Shown piece by piece: positions 62,301-64,000 of a stretch of 64,000 bases of DNA. The notes below the pieces were generated by a model. It saw only the letters and a program-made list of their open reading frames with translations. It searched no databases and was not told the origin of the DNA. Source of the DNA: Paraphysomonas bandaiensis (lineage: Eukaryota > Chrysophyceae); assembly GCA_965644295.1 (NCBI GenBank), contig CBFFRP010000184.1, positions 1-64,000 on the forward strand, given 5' to 3'. Positions within the stretch are counted from its first letter, which is position 1; every line of letters starts with the position of its first letter. Position numbers and translations under genes: made by a program.

Positions 62301-64000
62301 TGCTTGTATTACGGCAGAATACACGTACATCGACTACTGAGTCCAAATAACTATTCAAACTTGGCGGTGTCTGACACGTAATTGAAACAGCGGTAGTCGA
62401 TTCTGGCAGGGCAAGCATCGATACTCCCGAAAATTCACACGAATACAAAAAGGATGGGTTAAAGCCGATTCCCGAGAGATGAACCACGGTATATCCAGTT
62501 GCAGGACCAATATCAGGGGATATACTAGTCAAAGAAAATTCCTCGTAAACAAATATATGTGCGACATGTCTAAAATCGACGCCATTTTCAGTGTACTCCA
62601 ATTCCATTTCACCTGCACGAAGAAGGGGTGGCAGCATACAAAATACTCTAGTCGATGATTCAAAAACCGCAGTAAGAAAATATTCGCCTAATCGACAGGC
62701 TCGCTCAGAGTAATCACCGAAGCCTTCGCCACTAATCGCAATAAAGGAGCCCTTCGATGGAACAACCGACACATCAGTGCTAGATACACCACTTATTGAA
62801 AAAGGGGTCGTATATTCGAAATACATTCCAGTCGTGAAGTTGCTCGAATCGTAAGTAACGGAAAACATTTCTTTAGACGGTGTTGAAAGTGCTGGAGATA
62901 TGCAATGCAAAACGGATGATGAAATGCGTCTAGCAAATGACGAAAGAGGCCCAAAAACACAACGAATATCATTTCTATTTGGAAACGACTCTCCCCGAAC
63001 TTCTATGACTGTGCCACCAGATATGTCTCCATGATATGGACTGATTGAGTTTACAACGACGTGCGAATGGTATACAATCTCAAAAGGTGTAGCAGGAAAA
63101 AAATCATTACCATTCAAAGACACTTGTAATGCTAATGTACCTGGAAAATTTCTTCCAGGGATAGAGCATGATATGACGTTGTCACTAAGAATCACACCGG
63201 TAGTTACACCAGTTCCAGCCTTACAGAATGCAACCGTGTTTGGGACAGAAAATCCTGCACCATGAACACTAACTTTACCACCCTCCAGAGGTATTTCATT
63301 CGGTACAACTTTTATAACTGAGGGATCCGCAAAGTAGTAAAATGTCACACCTGACGATGACACAATATTGCCACCAATACCGACATGAATGGGAATGGGT
63401 CCTACGTATGATGGCGGCAAGGTACATGACACTGAAGACGGAGATTCGAACACTGCCGGAACTATATGACGACCAATAATGCATTCATAACTTACAGATG
63501 ACATGAACAAAGATCCGAGTATATTAACCCTGGTCCCTCCAGTTACACTACCTGATGATGGAACAACATGTCTAATTCCAATCGGTCGCATAAGTACAAA
63601 AGGAAGTCCAAGATGACCGACGGCATCAGCAGTTACCAATGAAATACTGACGACATCAAATGAAAACGGCGTTGAAATATTCAGTGGACAGAGAACAGTG
63701 GTCGAATCTATAACACTCGCCATTACTATGTTCATAGCATTTTTGTTAAAACTACAGTACATTGCACTGTCGTAACCAACTCCAACATCAGTTGTTATGT
63801 ATATATCACTATATTCCCCAAGCAGTCCAACTGAAGGAGACAAGTGCACGGCACGTGGCATATCGAACACTTCAAAAGACGATTCGACAATGACAGCCCC
63901 AGCGACAACCCACGAAACTGTGTGTTTACCGTGTTCTAGCTCAGCGAATGATACATCGCAAGTAACTGAAGTATTCCCAACTGACGCAATCACTCTAGTT
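36487..64000 (-). CDS. Giant multi-TIG, cysteine-rich, polytopic surface protein (5' partial)
   Basis: One uninterrupted minus-strand frame of over 27.5 kb and at least 9,168 codons. It is still open at the window edge; the GTG near 63993 is not a start, so the 5' end lies outside. Residues below count from 63993. IPT/TIG domains (about 30) fall in four blocks: 1-1860, 3000-3260, 3860-4110 and 5660-6120. Three blocks of an unnamed repeat, often led by E-V-Q, lie between (about 1860-2970, 3275-3830, 4120-5630). Cysteine-rich CPxGxxC repeats span about 6125-6970, then a large ectodomain to about 8010, 8-9 membrane spans (8015-8535) and a charged tail with Cys/His cluster (8710-8785) and terminal coiled coil (8890-9168). 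Many N-x-S/T sites suit an extracellular N-terminus. No intron is seen, unlike most neighbours. Function unknown; adhesion or sensing is inference. Confidence 0.93.
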   Translation of the reverse strand, partial: TRVIASVGNTSVTCDVSFAELEHGKHTVSWVVAGAVIVESSFEVFDMPRAVHLSPSVGLLGEYSDIYITTDVGVGYDSAMYCSFNKNAMNIVMASVIDSTTVLCPLNISTPFSFDVVSISLVTADAVGHLGLPFVLMRPIGIRHVVPSSGSVTGGTRVNILGSLFMSSVSYECIIGRHIVPAVFESPSSVSCTLPPSYVGPIPIHVGIGGNIVSSSGVTFYYFADPSVIKVVPNEIPLEGGKVSVHGAGFSVPNTVAFCKAGTGVTTGVILSDNVISCSIPGRNFPGTLALQVSLNGNDFFPATPFEIVYHSHVVVNSISPYHGDISGGTVIEVRGESFPNRNDIRCVFGPLSSFARRISSSVLHCISPALSTPSKEMFSVTYDSSNFTTGMYFEYTTPFSISGVSSTDVSVVPSKGSFIAISGEGFGDYSERACRLGEYFLTAVFESSTRVFCMLPPLLRAGEMELEYTENGVDFRHVAHIFVYEEFSLTSISPDIGPATGYTVVHLSGIGFNPSFLYSCEFSGVSMLALPESTTAVSITCQTPPSLNSYLDSVVDVRVFCRNTSTYTTNSIPFLYSGRLRVDMMLPDSGIVDGGTVVKFSIKSPRLSNIVHIGTVRCMFDDFVSDALVVDPDANEVSCIAPIAHEAKFVVPKLTFNGHSFESTELQYEYYRHPEVLFVKPSSVFSSTRSVVTVLGGPFSPYTDWFCKFGPGLMNAEWVSNTTLKCPIKSDAVGLGTIDISRNEQDWIGSIDIQVVRAQYISSMTPSIISPCGTEVLLHGSGFVDSESTYVTIRSTSAFEVHLSVTYLSTNLLSFVMPVWASSKTPANDVELQLVALDTLSNVITFSVHEPFEIVSVYPAFGPSTGGSVTVELNTSIFQHSDYYVRLYAEIEKFVSISPEYVDVSAGLIVFASPPLNELNLSSALYNGTIQVSFEIVSDSGFVTNTGYYTYLGRVEYLSLSPKSIDERGGVVTIYGDGIPSVAQVLCQFGESVAVVSHRISPTLMECIAPPHKPGEVDVGISPNNGTDWVLINEKLNYVATSHMLQIFPTHGPLSGGTNVTISGIQLDAFSEWGDALPFCKFGNFEVGATVQSTWSLSCVAPEFRMSGQTNVTVSLRQPHGKKKQLVGDALSFTYYDEISVTSISPKEGAASGGTSLRIYGSGFIDSPFLSVRFISDGGVDIISQCIFISSSEIVVESPSNPAGNVPGFATVSVGNNGQDFTSDGPLFYWEHSLIVDSISPDMVFETGNTLLTLNGDGFVQTFPSHLFCRFDGVSIVGALFVSKQTIQCTCPPHTPGIVTVEVSMNGEDYVDVGNIEYAATPSVSDIWPLLGSWRGGTVVKFSSKGIAGLSAAVNCVFGRDSVPATVENDGGVFCSTPTYTNGFSSTSVSALLQVSTGGNSWVTVKNTQLFFKYTMDFVVDSTNPSYGPSMGGTAYNIFGTFDESISTISCRFGDSKPVVAAYVSRTQLICMTPPVEGDMLFNRKVVPVLLSYNMLDFDSTGFSFEYYSAVNITSITPAFGPVGGGIPITLSGVNFQSYKSAMCKFGVHTSPAMMISDNQVRCTLPRVGYSGVVSLSFSNNGVNFDPTSLSFRYHSGPGIITLYPQHGSITGHTVINLYGINFFPSLKWYCVFGNDVAVRGKYISRDTIECSTPEQLSQLSGDVSLKLYLLTNSTVNVFRVADGILTSAVEAAGELVFRYLKPARINRVYPQVVFSTGGQTVELYGDNFLGSSEMRCVWHGGEFLSVALYINDGGYVACDVPEGLPVGFVNLTISLVAEGVVETDSYVNLRVVDPPILASVSPVRVTKFTNVDLRILGSDILTNPPDPLCQFLHGDGEIVANSTAHISTEELIHCTLPPALPESREVQKVSIIGSPLSPEVQSIEVSALPDQPEIQRLRSSTWGVQYEEIELRIAAVIPERSRAVYQLETKVSPNSETQRIVVRPAAYVQEVQVINVSGTMLYYDNQRRPILDKGTISLEFGFWRAVIHWNETATRFQEILNTLFDVNDIMVNKRVSFDEDLAAEIVIASVSYEILFGVSCGDVAEATVSFVDIARALSISTSVETVVDGVACEVQDIEVLGANSGYFYLEYDSYVTDAIPYDASAKDLKMAVLSSFKNIPDLTVSRYDISETSFRWSMTFTENPGNLELVRPFNSTLGPSERAMVLTREVIPGQAKALSGTVYFSGATLLSTSSGFDLSSDISQMLTLMPDSIAVESEEHTALYVHNWLVLFDSDVGDVPTLEVDISDVSGNTPVVCSVTTVRQGTGPEKQLIEASCPDGFKSEPMFVSFNNEDSAEFIINGGSTNNISLALWMEEALESVMGVRDVSVTSTYTPSAIQWEVIFRDTPNIFGDIPLIDLRGSFCNTPTGFEVNTTRLSKRNLDQLGGWLSLYSESNAVSVPAHSTSDDIVNAMLRLGLGETIVSREYRDFGGFVWLIEFLELTTSDAMLTADGDQLKSNGDISINLTQISRPLEDCCLSGDVVVSISGSTNSARIFLNSSADYVKSEISSLVAIGPESLSVTERQRPAGGRSWYLSFYVFESYFDRLALSDGVPVALNGNTSRAGRGIHQLSPFLTPMTQRILIQVDSELGGYFRLGLGDLFTPQLSVNITYNVLEDHITRSLGLQNIRVRPVFYENTPGIPGDYRAWDIQLTSIAGKMEYFDCDTSLVTGSFTNNVVCEVNTTVDATSEPLSGTFKLFYNGKYSTDILHNASAAVVESAVEDLFGVDVNVTRHTFEIDGGYDWLITFLVNKGSEEPIVVESSMLNGTHARVDVTELQRGSVLAGTYSLSFGSRTSQPIAVDAPAEEVQDAIVGVVGAYEDDIEVILEELNVGRRYLVTFNHPVSDINLMKVDDSGILGSQASVRVYEVEKGVGTVEGTFTVSYMGETTDFMTIHTTAYEFSEALSALTTVGDISVSKKEFFYEEDNRVEWTVTFLTTGHPINGGNLPLMNVSDVFPRNDLTHSTVEEIQAGCCNIRLTYNDGLEASSHHLFIVVDDAPVVSNIFPSSGVVNGGVNVTLEGSGFVTADDQSTECLFGTLHVPAVIVNESFAHCVSPPHPRGSVIVSLKLHDSNVTNAVVARSSKLFEFENVMSLISLTPQYGQIDQSTDITIETQGIGTYSDSLLCVMNISLLSPILGTIPSLVVQVPANRLDDVYMTCSVPNIGHYFFDESNSEWYLNTNATAKVCITKNNQTYSNQLTFNLFSRPNVESIFPTLGAKSGGVEVTLRGSNFVQTPLAACSIGGTVFPANVLSSSIAKCTLGEMTVIPPTHEIKTLFPKIRHEVQEIQLWRYIRPLGSDAMNGMIRLLLEGVSSSPFNISSLSEATLENALVELPRVGSVIINQTFNGTKEHPLGVMCMYESYSIEFVSREDDVPPVVLSVTDATSWMTGDQISVRTLLDGGSDSAQPEVQSWKIVQNNIRQEVQQIIVESSEPTYEIQWVEVVGDSEISGSFSLSYHGARSSLLGATSSAIVVQAALRSLPGVGDVAVTRLRAESAYGYRWVVTFLDEDGQRPDIASHDIDLNSQTSYNLTTGIIQRGSMPFKGHFTISWGPTNAVGGYVSNTTATLPLDATSKDVADMLLLSFGLPVEVESSSSGKYFASWTITFPAEAGDAPPMQLAGSNLTGNGVNLRTEVVESGAAVIAGDYVLSLGGIQTGPILSNATREEIQFIMHNAFSPLIGNNVILVDEVVSTFYHKEWTVTFPISSGALDALLFADSSGIVGENVSVDVNVIVDGDYIPPHGYFSVFVNGDSSTEIEYNSSSDVMESAMEALNGINDVEVERTCGDLIHFDGVFVGCSWNITFLVVSTDSFDGVIYIELLSSDIGEYPTVLFHQEVQIGQGPFVPVEITLDGQHFTDDRILFELVEPIELYSLHPASGPIEGGTRIVIQVNEIFRPPNIFSNYDIRVVFNNYILPARYTSNSTVEFYSPPLLSGAASEEVLNTVALTLNGLEISDNVLQFKYYPAVDTFEITPSYGSIQGNTTVRITGSSIRGSEYALCSFDDQIVSAQLAIDGLIVCVTPSVPDPIVATVSFSLNGQDFLNNSVMTFEYHHLPVLSRIEPTRGSIFRDTNIRIRGQHFTLGDKLVQCRFGDTIVSATRYSDSIIHCIAPPLERKYEVQTVRLAALPYVEEVQRVTLATSPLTGDIMTIEVRGDSAVPEIGLLSVNVTDIDEVQKINLGVDLSPPVVGLLKVRDFGKRQEVQLLTTVVTPFKERQAVILRAPYNSHKSEYSEIQRIYVNESSPSNSVITVELDGSQVSFPANALPSTVEIALQGIPSAVGSVVTGFDSEFGSGFEVTFKKSFGDVNEFMLVNSSDIAEIVTISHGGWAAILNITLQGSSNTSNGYFRLGLDGMMTENIMHDTTASDMEAYLASVSTIGKVDVTLSIESDIPTWTITFLHRFGNVSALDVESYLDVGATVETRVVRTGTTRSISGTFELYFAGYKSGTLAVNSTADVVESALNSIPDIDVTVKKYSFINDGVMYLIEYNTPIGDVPPISLDSRGLSATSLNAAVVTQVNGSTIGGTFILYKMKSNELNERERVTAPPLNFDASATEVKDALVYIDSDFAQCEVERSEGPIENTFYWSISFPFFLGDIDPLLVNGAGLSGVNAAAFFSTLSDGRVAEVQRISTAGSSIVSGSFYLTLENFTTESIPYDCSAEELERILEELPNVGDVVVTRLSTGLLDFNTWGGEEQLVDLHLNYVRSVFQHEINTYAWMVTFVSRSGEIPLFTACCDEVSTEVYDDVTLYTKYSRDSEIIVARLVSATTERLHGNISLALRETFAYDDRLKEVVSSARNTELNQMLYEDVQTKYFAFNASAETVTAALAYMGYSGVYVEQVSIDENFHNSWLLEFNSSEYPVLDSFLTPDLIVEPSQIFPKYSRDSVQLIWRSDIPSHEIQAIPMEDSSSVSCDVLGYNGSYVSVNIPSGASLADVESAFAAHRAMIGNITVIRNSTMESWVIVFMSRIDNVPLMLCDVVTAIDIQNSTMRGLQGNVTLTVRLHDGEQFTTAPIPHDASAETVANAINTALSSNAVNVTRVVTAAGDRVEWEIRFTGNLVGGNMPLITLSTENMTGTNVYGDVEVIVEGSEPSGYLGFRNNQTDSGTVFVELSEDEMTVTSRMVAALESVANVTNVNVQRSGPFGDGSIAFNISYEFLQRREVIAVNSSLLTTSGSTSDYAVLQEGTESLHGVLEISLEPNLFSNMSFNLDVDAPASAMKAGLVMLNAEYQSTTVTKTEVVNKTHYKWEIEFGYGVPPPNVSVSTDGVFAGTNVSGHVTVMSTTSRALGGNFTLTYDGSDPTNLLFPTSSAADVANALNNLPTVSNVTVSKVVETFEESSWSITFTSLLHAKSRLRMLEVDGSRLNGTSATSSVAVDRAGSSTTVGHIRISGGGRGDDVETIDVMWYDVLIGSLRWNASADEWETLFSSSDTSAFVTVERVGLSNTTSDYLILLIPMLNSGEAYNAENIDFIPALSFNVSQTTLDISLSEYAEPTLDWGGGLFSVSMNEIGCEERSSGVYCHSELASEKSSYVAVGAPRSRIANAITTLRSVNDVTIVSSSLQGYVENLGFVLGGYSYDITFLEATANSTGSAVIDSSSFTWNIIAKAIEYSGSTYEVIDVPLLTPVEDSLGLGWHMDINTKQNGFDERNGSTVQVRVNLNGQDWSVDNVTFDYIPETEVYAIIPNHGPRRGGTEVLIHGKNFIKSSQLACRFGDRKDMVVPVAHYINSSLIICISPTSSERSVSLKVSNNGYFRDDPAENIVSEVQTVEEDYSSIIYSYDNEISITRLSPPLGPTSGNFSVLVSGGPFNETDELRCKFGSIAVQAFLKDVGNIQCYAPPHPAGVYPFEVSINDQDYTASRVPFFFYNDPALSRIFPVSGPATTAGSLVNVYGVGFVNSSRLTCRFGYSDIPGKFVSSNYIICPSPPLDEDTSGGLRLMALSEVRNRYPDPVWQGEDAFNSKGLPDRLLFPSAYRFPLYMSLLVTVEVSNNGQDFTDSGIAYLYQEDARVDSLLPNEGFIDTRNPVVIKGAGFVNSTQLRCRIGEFVSVPTFLSESLLLCFTARMPERQPDHAYLREYRSQSFNTPHERAAHTSPGIQPGEVFIEVSNNGQDYTNNRRVYTFNVKCETGHYCPQQSVIPCPAGTFCPGEFNTNFTLCPKGTYNPKVAQSDCLRCPVGYVCPEEGMQVPRICPAGFVCEVTGITIADNPCPEGHFCLEGTATSATTCGHPDLSSELYPSLSHAERTSTLRRGRIAYGHSLHLGARNEGCWTNETDDYGLQASDEPSRFWQERHLLPLATDSPFTPLRGRFCLDDTCLKYEDAEDFPATDYAFDYSASKFKLRRPVPCPAGMYCHPGVGVDEGNMKNFTTPQPCFESMYCPEGSADPVGAGECPQGFYCPFGVKLACPVGTYCPRDGHWDPLPCPPGHFNGQIAMLKCTICPRGFICPGFGRVGPAICPPGFACSEEGLRAPNHQCPAGYYCPNGTITADPFRNDTTLRPYPCSPGTYCLKGVGFAEVEKGNFRNAQLCTEGFFCEAASATPQGSGLCPTGFYCPLGTATPIPSPLGWYAELEGTIRPAQCLPGYYAPTIETTTCYPCPPGTSCVNEGQMIADLCVPGTFRSTVEEDGLPCVACPQGTWSKNYGLRERGECIRCPTGTVCAVEGMTMPCSWDDLPTPFEPIVKKDGNPVVEYYFGEFDMPPRYSDFECLKLNPGYSDGTLDPVNQIYFFGELVPPYIDILGRGAHFRTTDQASVKYQQQAKCYYNAQRLGSSLYQRISDYYGPTYFIQKGEEHQGYGTDVYDGFFGKGSMSIDLPHARRYEPAYNCTKGIRLMNASRYRESDTGVDEYVYTDPNYDPTGVQQYILRGLDVLYPGTCEADQICYQASSVSAESEAETCPEGFICDEMTSSERSTAYQCREGYVCDFGTTPDTNLPSALGQFKMLCPAGYVCGDGTGLGQAFRNECPADHFCPSGTGSATLGTRANDATNRNIDPETADPYRDTRNVAYIGNDDVRTLSLHDLRCKDGVDSELKLRYVVEWLPEGEELLNIHIEYLAEAVPGRAPYQNDSTLTGYDDGKYYRPSIVNQATSQNSMCARDHKWRLVDQAIFRAECDCATYFRVMMAIYRLWKCTSDVPLDDLGIGSINPPYTGNRDVWFERIHKTSTICEFSADMPDGKITMTSGALEFKDSKPSIGPRMNGTLNLNSGLEVQFTWTEMLNFSTYPELKSAVEAEWNNQLEEVGLSERTEMDPYTFDLYKSIRALEEFGERLEDLVWLEMQMSVTGDMELGPGRHDVCECERLHKCPNGTVSVVRSISVEDCLSTGVDVLRRVNVVPNWYNDSKPYLQNMTDFWELGGADSQLGEETYTVGTVVLEAFEVATFTLDMSGLETNLTYGDHYVWAVYVDCKPCPTRYICDYLSEPPVCTTPSLALQEEKYEECLNRYKLESCVMVNGTKVPCDSPYVDVRFMEPDLYKCRQIPFFCEDRTYPKLVWEIDTRNGPDGPIAEGADKQEESTWVEDEEWRLYSDPNYDFYEMTPGCCQCERHSLPYYFTSDRVDAGFPDNKHDFQQISIIALEHVELTVVMELLNGIYYTAFDGYVPNKGDINVHSPGRAKYTASHPSRAAFMAIINAEDFEFMEPPLNLPTEVYRLPGEPIGGAPGTTSVRFENKVLINRNSDLFVGDPQYSERYEARERLNYFDYIEQNPNSSLTFEEYVTVPDLEEVSEDLYAVPDPFTDVQQSADWFIVGDDTGENPYLGLPYFPFFSNCKGFDSYMSISKMLETHPDCKIIDYEVTKPVSQYIWDNQIYPTADKCYNVVPKDEVTRVINQKEVEWFTSKHRGAILECIFEEQIDVPAGQPRWFEMEGGEAIFYLTKEPVAPKDYESVFKQNPDFSRNYTKRWGRSSYLDKLRGTFEALPVTVDEEADGLNNVVPRQVRLTIQYYQVTQGYKRLVVAIISYLPDFQCHTLTSGSSEQKNLEKQGIPQCVTDFNEDIATSEYQLEIRYKALWWFELLNMFEFTADVYMFFFTMVGLLSITVAVIVWAINRALTKLRHPPAFHSYILYHIISEAPIVGCTLAVTPVLIGAVWISAWLSSYEDGGTLCSPDPVEEPSATCFEDIPGDWSDSLTLDLSRINLYRVGRMGTCFMGMGLYITFLSARLIIPKWTDEHGDDDVYAEEVIPDVQDGNGDEDELIAPSPIWTPMIWKRAHLMLASMLLELFMMVIIEFSFSSTFGDDVYMYIILFKVCQKWMDYFFEDMLKEMLMINPLVILYTVTEGLITMGADDFSDFILSYFVELCVMVVERMYLDPTIGEVNKLWPRWMMQLKRSYGSNRRMTREEKAEEELEWRRINEEIELESEGIEPLLDSFSGYSTEVSALFIFPIINVILLIFYDEIQIAPLYGILENQMIYYILFALYIIPFLLAMDVFLLNTQELVHGWKVYDYVSYQRYRFSVREHRWMLRSSLLDESISEGFQTLDMLCFSSQYYFIVTLFSMGMIMNIFGMTIYVKNLYNPFADPVACLLIVVMIIGGEIMGIVLRRLGDVKILRIGWRGMWVTKQIEGTVDDDVAAKLAIGEGRQQDLEQERMELQALNSERFRHRFLERNRPWILQHLVELITPRSLENPGHDGRPVVEYVRDVYAELMAMGEGMRRAGDREDISSDEEDELENARRNWSRQPLEGTNLAIARLWLAKARKRRAFAKLVRGIIDQHIKLACELCGRTPQVNNVRLVCHLATHGKPDPYAIDRLIAMFEDHYTPNELDPQLWKAFFRSHAEYCTRCTVCEDAIEQDRLMRAGREPGATRITRPEDISSDDEGDDQVFDPMVVNRNSPEGRMMSKWLDAARKKLGGSFPREDARKQMDKYAQRMRQLKMKKAKEAVGKVVSDAEKAAEMKKALEEQFGEVNVNAATTALAQRWIRLAKESLETKFRSRSEQIRQDLQTALSQMPETDDWYFGAAMRIEGNELLTRGQDLNNDRRTLEAEAAIKIRRVQTDLQDYVKDKEAQLDRERKAFELNIAAGNDRSTLEIETRQAELEKSKLEKRKEFDKEEKRARDEQGAAPTEMIQAHRAHIAELEQQARDEAKRARDGRASDVAQARVNFDRQEAIQNAEMSRRKALAADNIARIRSELAGRIKASESEWQNASAKWLTVANKKIQVKQKEDLEAKKVKKKK
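38380..39980 (-). other. Giant protein: membrane domain, 8-9 spans
   Basis: Hydrophobic segments in order include VYMFFFTMVGLLSITVAVIV, PIVGCTLAVTPVLIGAVWI, FMGMGLYITFLSARLIIP, LASMLLELFMMVIIEFSF, an amphipathic region around MINPLVILYTVTEG, LFIFPIINVILLIF, YYILFALYIIPFLLAMDVF, YYFIVTLFSMGMIMNIFG and ACLLIVVMIIGGEIMGIVL. I recognise no known channel or receptor signature. Confidence 0.8.
43080..45640 (-). other. Giant protein: cysteine-rich ephrin-receptor-like region
   Basis: Tandem CP(A/x)G(T/x)(F/Y)C...C units (for example CPAGTFCPGEF, CPVGYVCPEEG, CPPGHFNGQ, CPTGFYCPLG) resembling GCC2/GCC3 or ephrin-receptor-type Cys-rich repeats, with larger insertions. The repeats continue sparsely to CPADHFCPSG near 43080. 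Confidence 0.85.
47090..58410 (-). other. Giant protein: about 27 copies of an unnamed E-V-Q-led repeat
   Basis: Present in three runs (about 55080-58410, 52480-54170 and 47090-51640), separated by TIG blocks. The unit of about 90-110 residues reads: EVQ-x-I, then a strand (G-x-F-x-L), T-x-x-I-x-x-(D/N)-A-S-A-x-x-(V/M), a helix A-L-x-x-L-P-x-V-G-D-V-x-V-T-R, then W-x-V-T-F, a G-D-x-P-x-L turn and L-x-G-x-x-A-x-V. Short E-(V/I)-Q sub-repeats of about 20 residues cluster at 58100-58440 and 51240-51680. I know similar repeats from other giant protist proteins but no standard domain name. Confidence 0.75.
58410..64000 (-). other. Giant protein: TIG block I, about 20 IPT/TIG domains
   Basis: Successive units of roughly 85-100 residues each begin with an I-x-P-x-x-G-x-x-x-G-G-T-x-V-x-I-x-G-x-x-F pattern (for example VVPSSGSVTGGTRVNILG, SISPYHGDISGGTVIEVRG, SITPAFGPVGGGIPITLSG). 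Each has a C-x-F-G...C-x-x-P-P core. This is the immunoglobulin-like IPT/TIG fold found in plexins, Met-type receptors and fibrocystin. Later, smaller blocks lie at about 54190-55010, 51650-52430 and 45640-47000. Confidence 0.9.

Noticed and set aside
63985-63993. GTG near 63993 as the start of the giant protein
   Set aside because: The frame continues upstream to the window edge and the first residues lie inside a TIG-type domain, so the real start is outside.
1-64000. tRNA, rRNA, CRISPR array or bacterial-type operon
   Set aside because: No cloverleaf or rRNA-like segment, no spaced direct-repeat array; splice sites and gene style are eukaryotic.

Overview
This is eukaryotic nuclear DNA. 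Most genes are split by short introns (about 40-340 nt, nearly all GT-AG), intergenic DNA is AT-rich, and Ty1/copia and hAT-type element remains are present. An N-terminally acylated kinase with EF-hands (CDPK-like), a secreted GH92 mannosidase, a channel-type CLC protein and a giant TIG plus cysteine-rich membrane protein point to a free-living or heterotrophic protist. I cannot fix the lineage from sequence alone; CDPK-like kinases and TIG/ephrin-receptor-like giants are known mainly from stramenopiles, alveolates and algae, so an SAR-type protist is a guess.

Layout: 1.6-4.5 kb (+) CDPK-like kinase, 8 exons; 5.7-6.6 kb (-) disordered protein of unknown function; 7.2-8.9 kb (+) coiled-coil protein; a 299-bp hAT-type MITE at 9.4-9.7 kb; 9.8-11.8 kb (-) eight-span membrane protein, unknown; 12.4-14.3 kb (+) sulfotransferase with an F-box-like N-terminus; 15.1-18.1 kb (-) secreted GH92 glycosidase, 8 exons; a 791-bp tetranucleotide microsatellite; 19.0-23.1 kb (+) CLC chloride channel with CBS domains, 17 exons; 23.7-24.9 kb (-) divergent phosphoserine aminotransferase, intronless; 25.5-27.7 kb (+) basic coiled-coil protein; 28.9-29.4 kb (+) protein phosphatase inhibitor-2. 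From 29.9 to 36.1 kb lies a retrotransposon island: an old copia element (minus strand) with a younger, internally deleted 2.58-kb copia derivative nested inside it. From 36.5 kb to the window edge runs one uninterrupted minus-strand reading frame of more than 27.5 kb (over 9,168 codons), 5' incomplete, encoding a giant surface protein.

The giant protein, from N to C, alternates blocks of IPT/TIG domains (about 30) with blocks of an unnamed roughly 90-110 residue repeat (about 27 copies, often led by E-V-Q), then has a cysteine-rich region of ephrin-receptor/GCC2-GCC3 type, a large ectodomain, 8-9 membrane spans and a charged cytosolic coiled-coil tail. It is the most unusual feature of the window. 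Genes mostly alternate strand (+ - + - + - + - + + -), forming four head-to-head pairs that share 0.58-0.97 kb upstream regions. I see no operon-like functional link between neighbours. No tRNA, rRNA or CRISPR array was found. Exon boundaries were derived by hand from GT-AG sites with phase bookkeeping; they are predictions.
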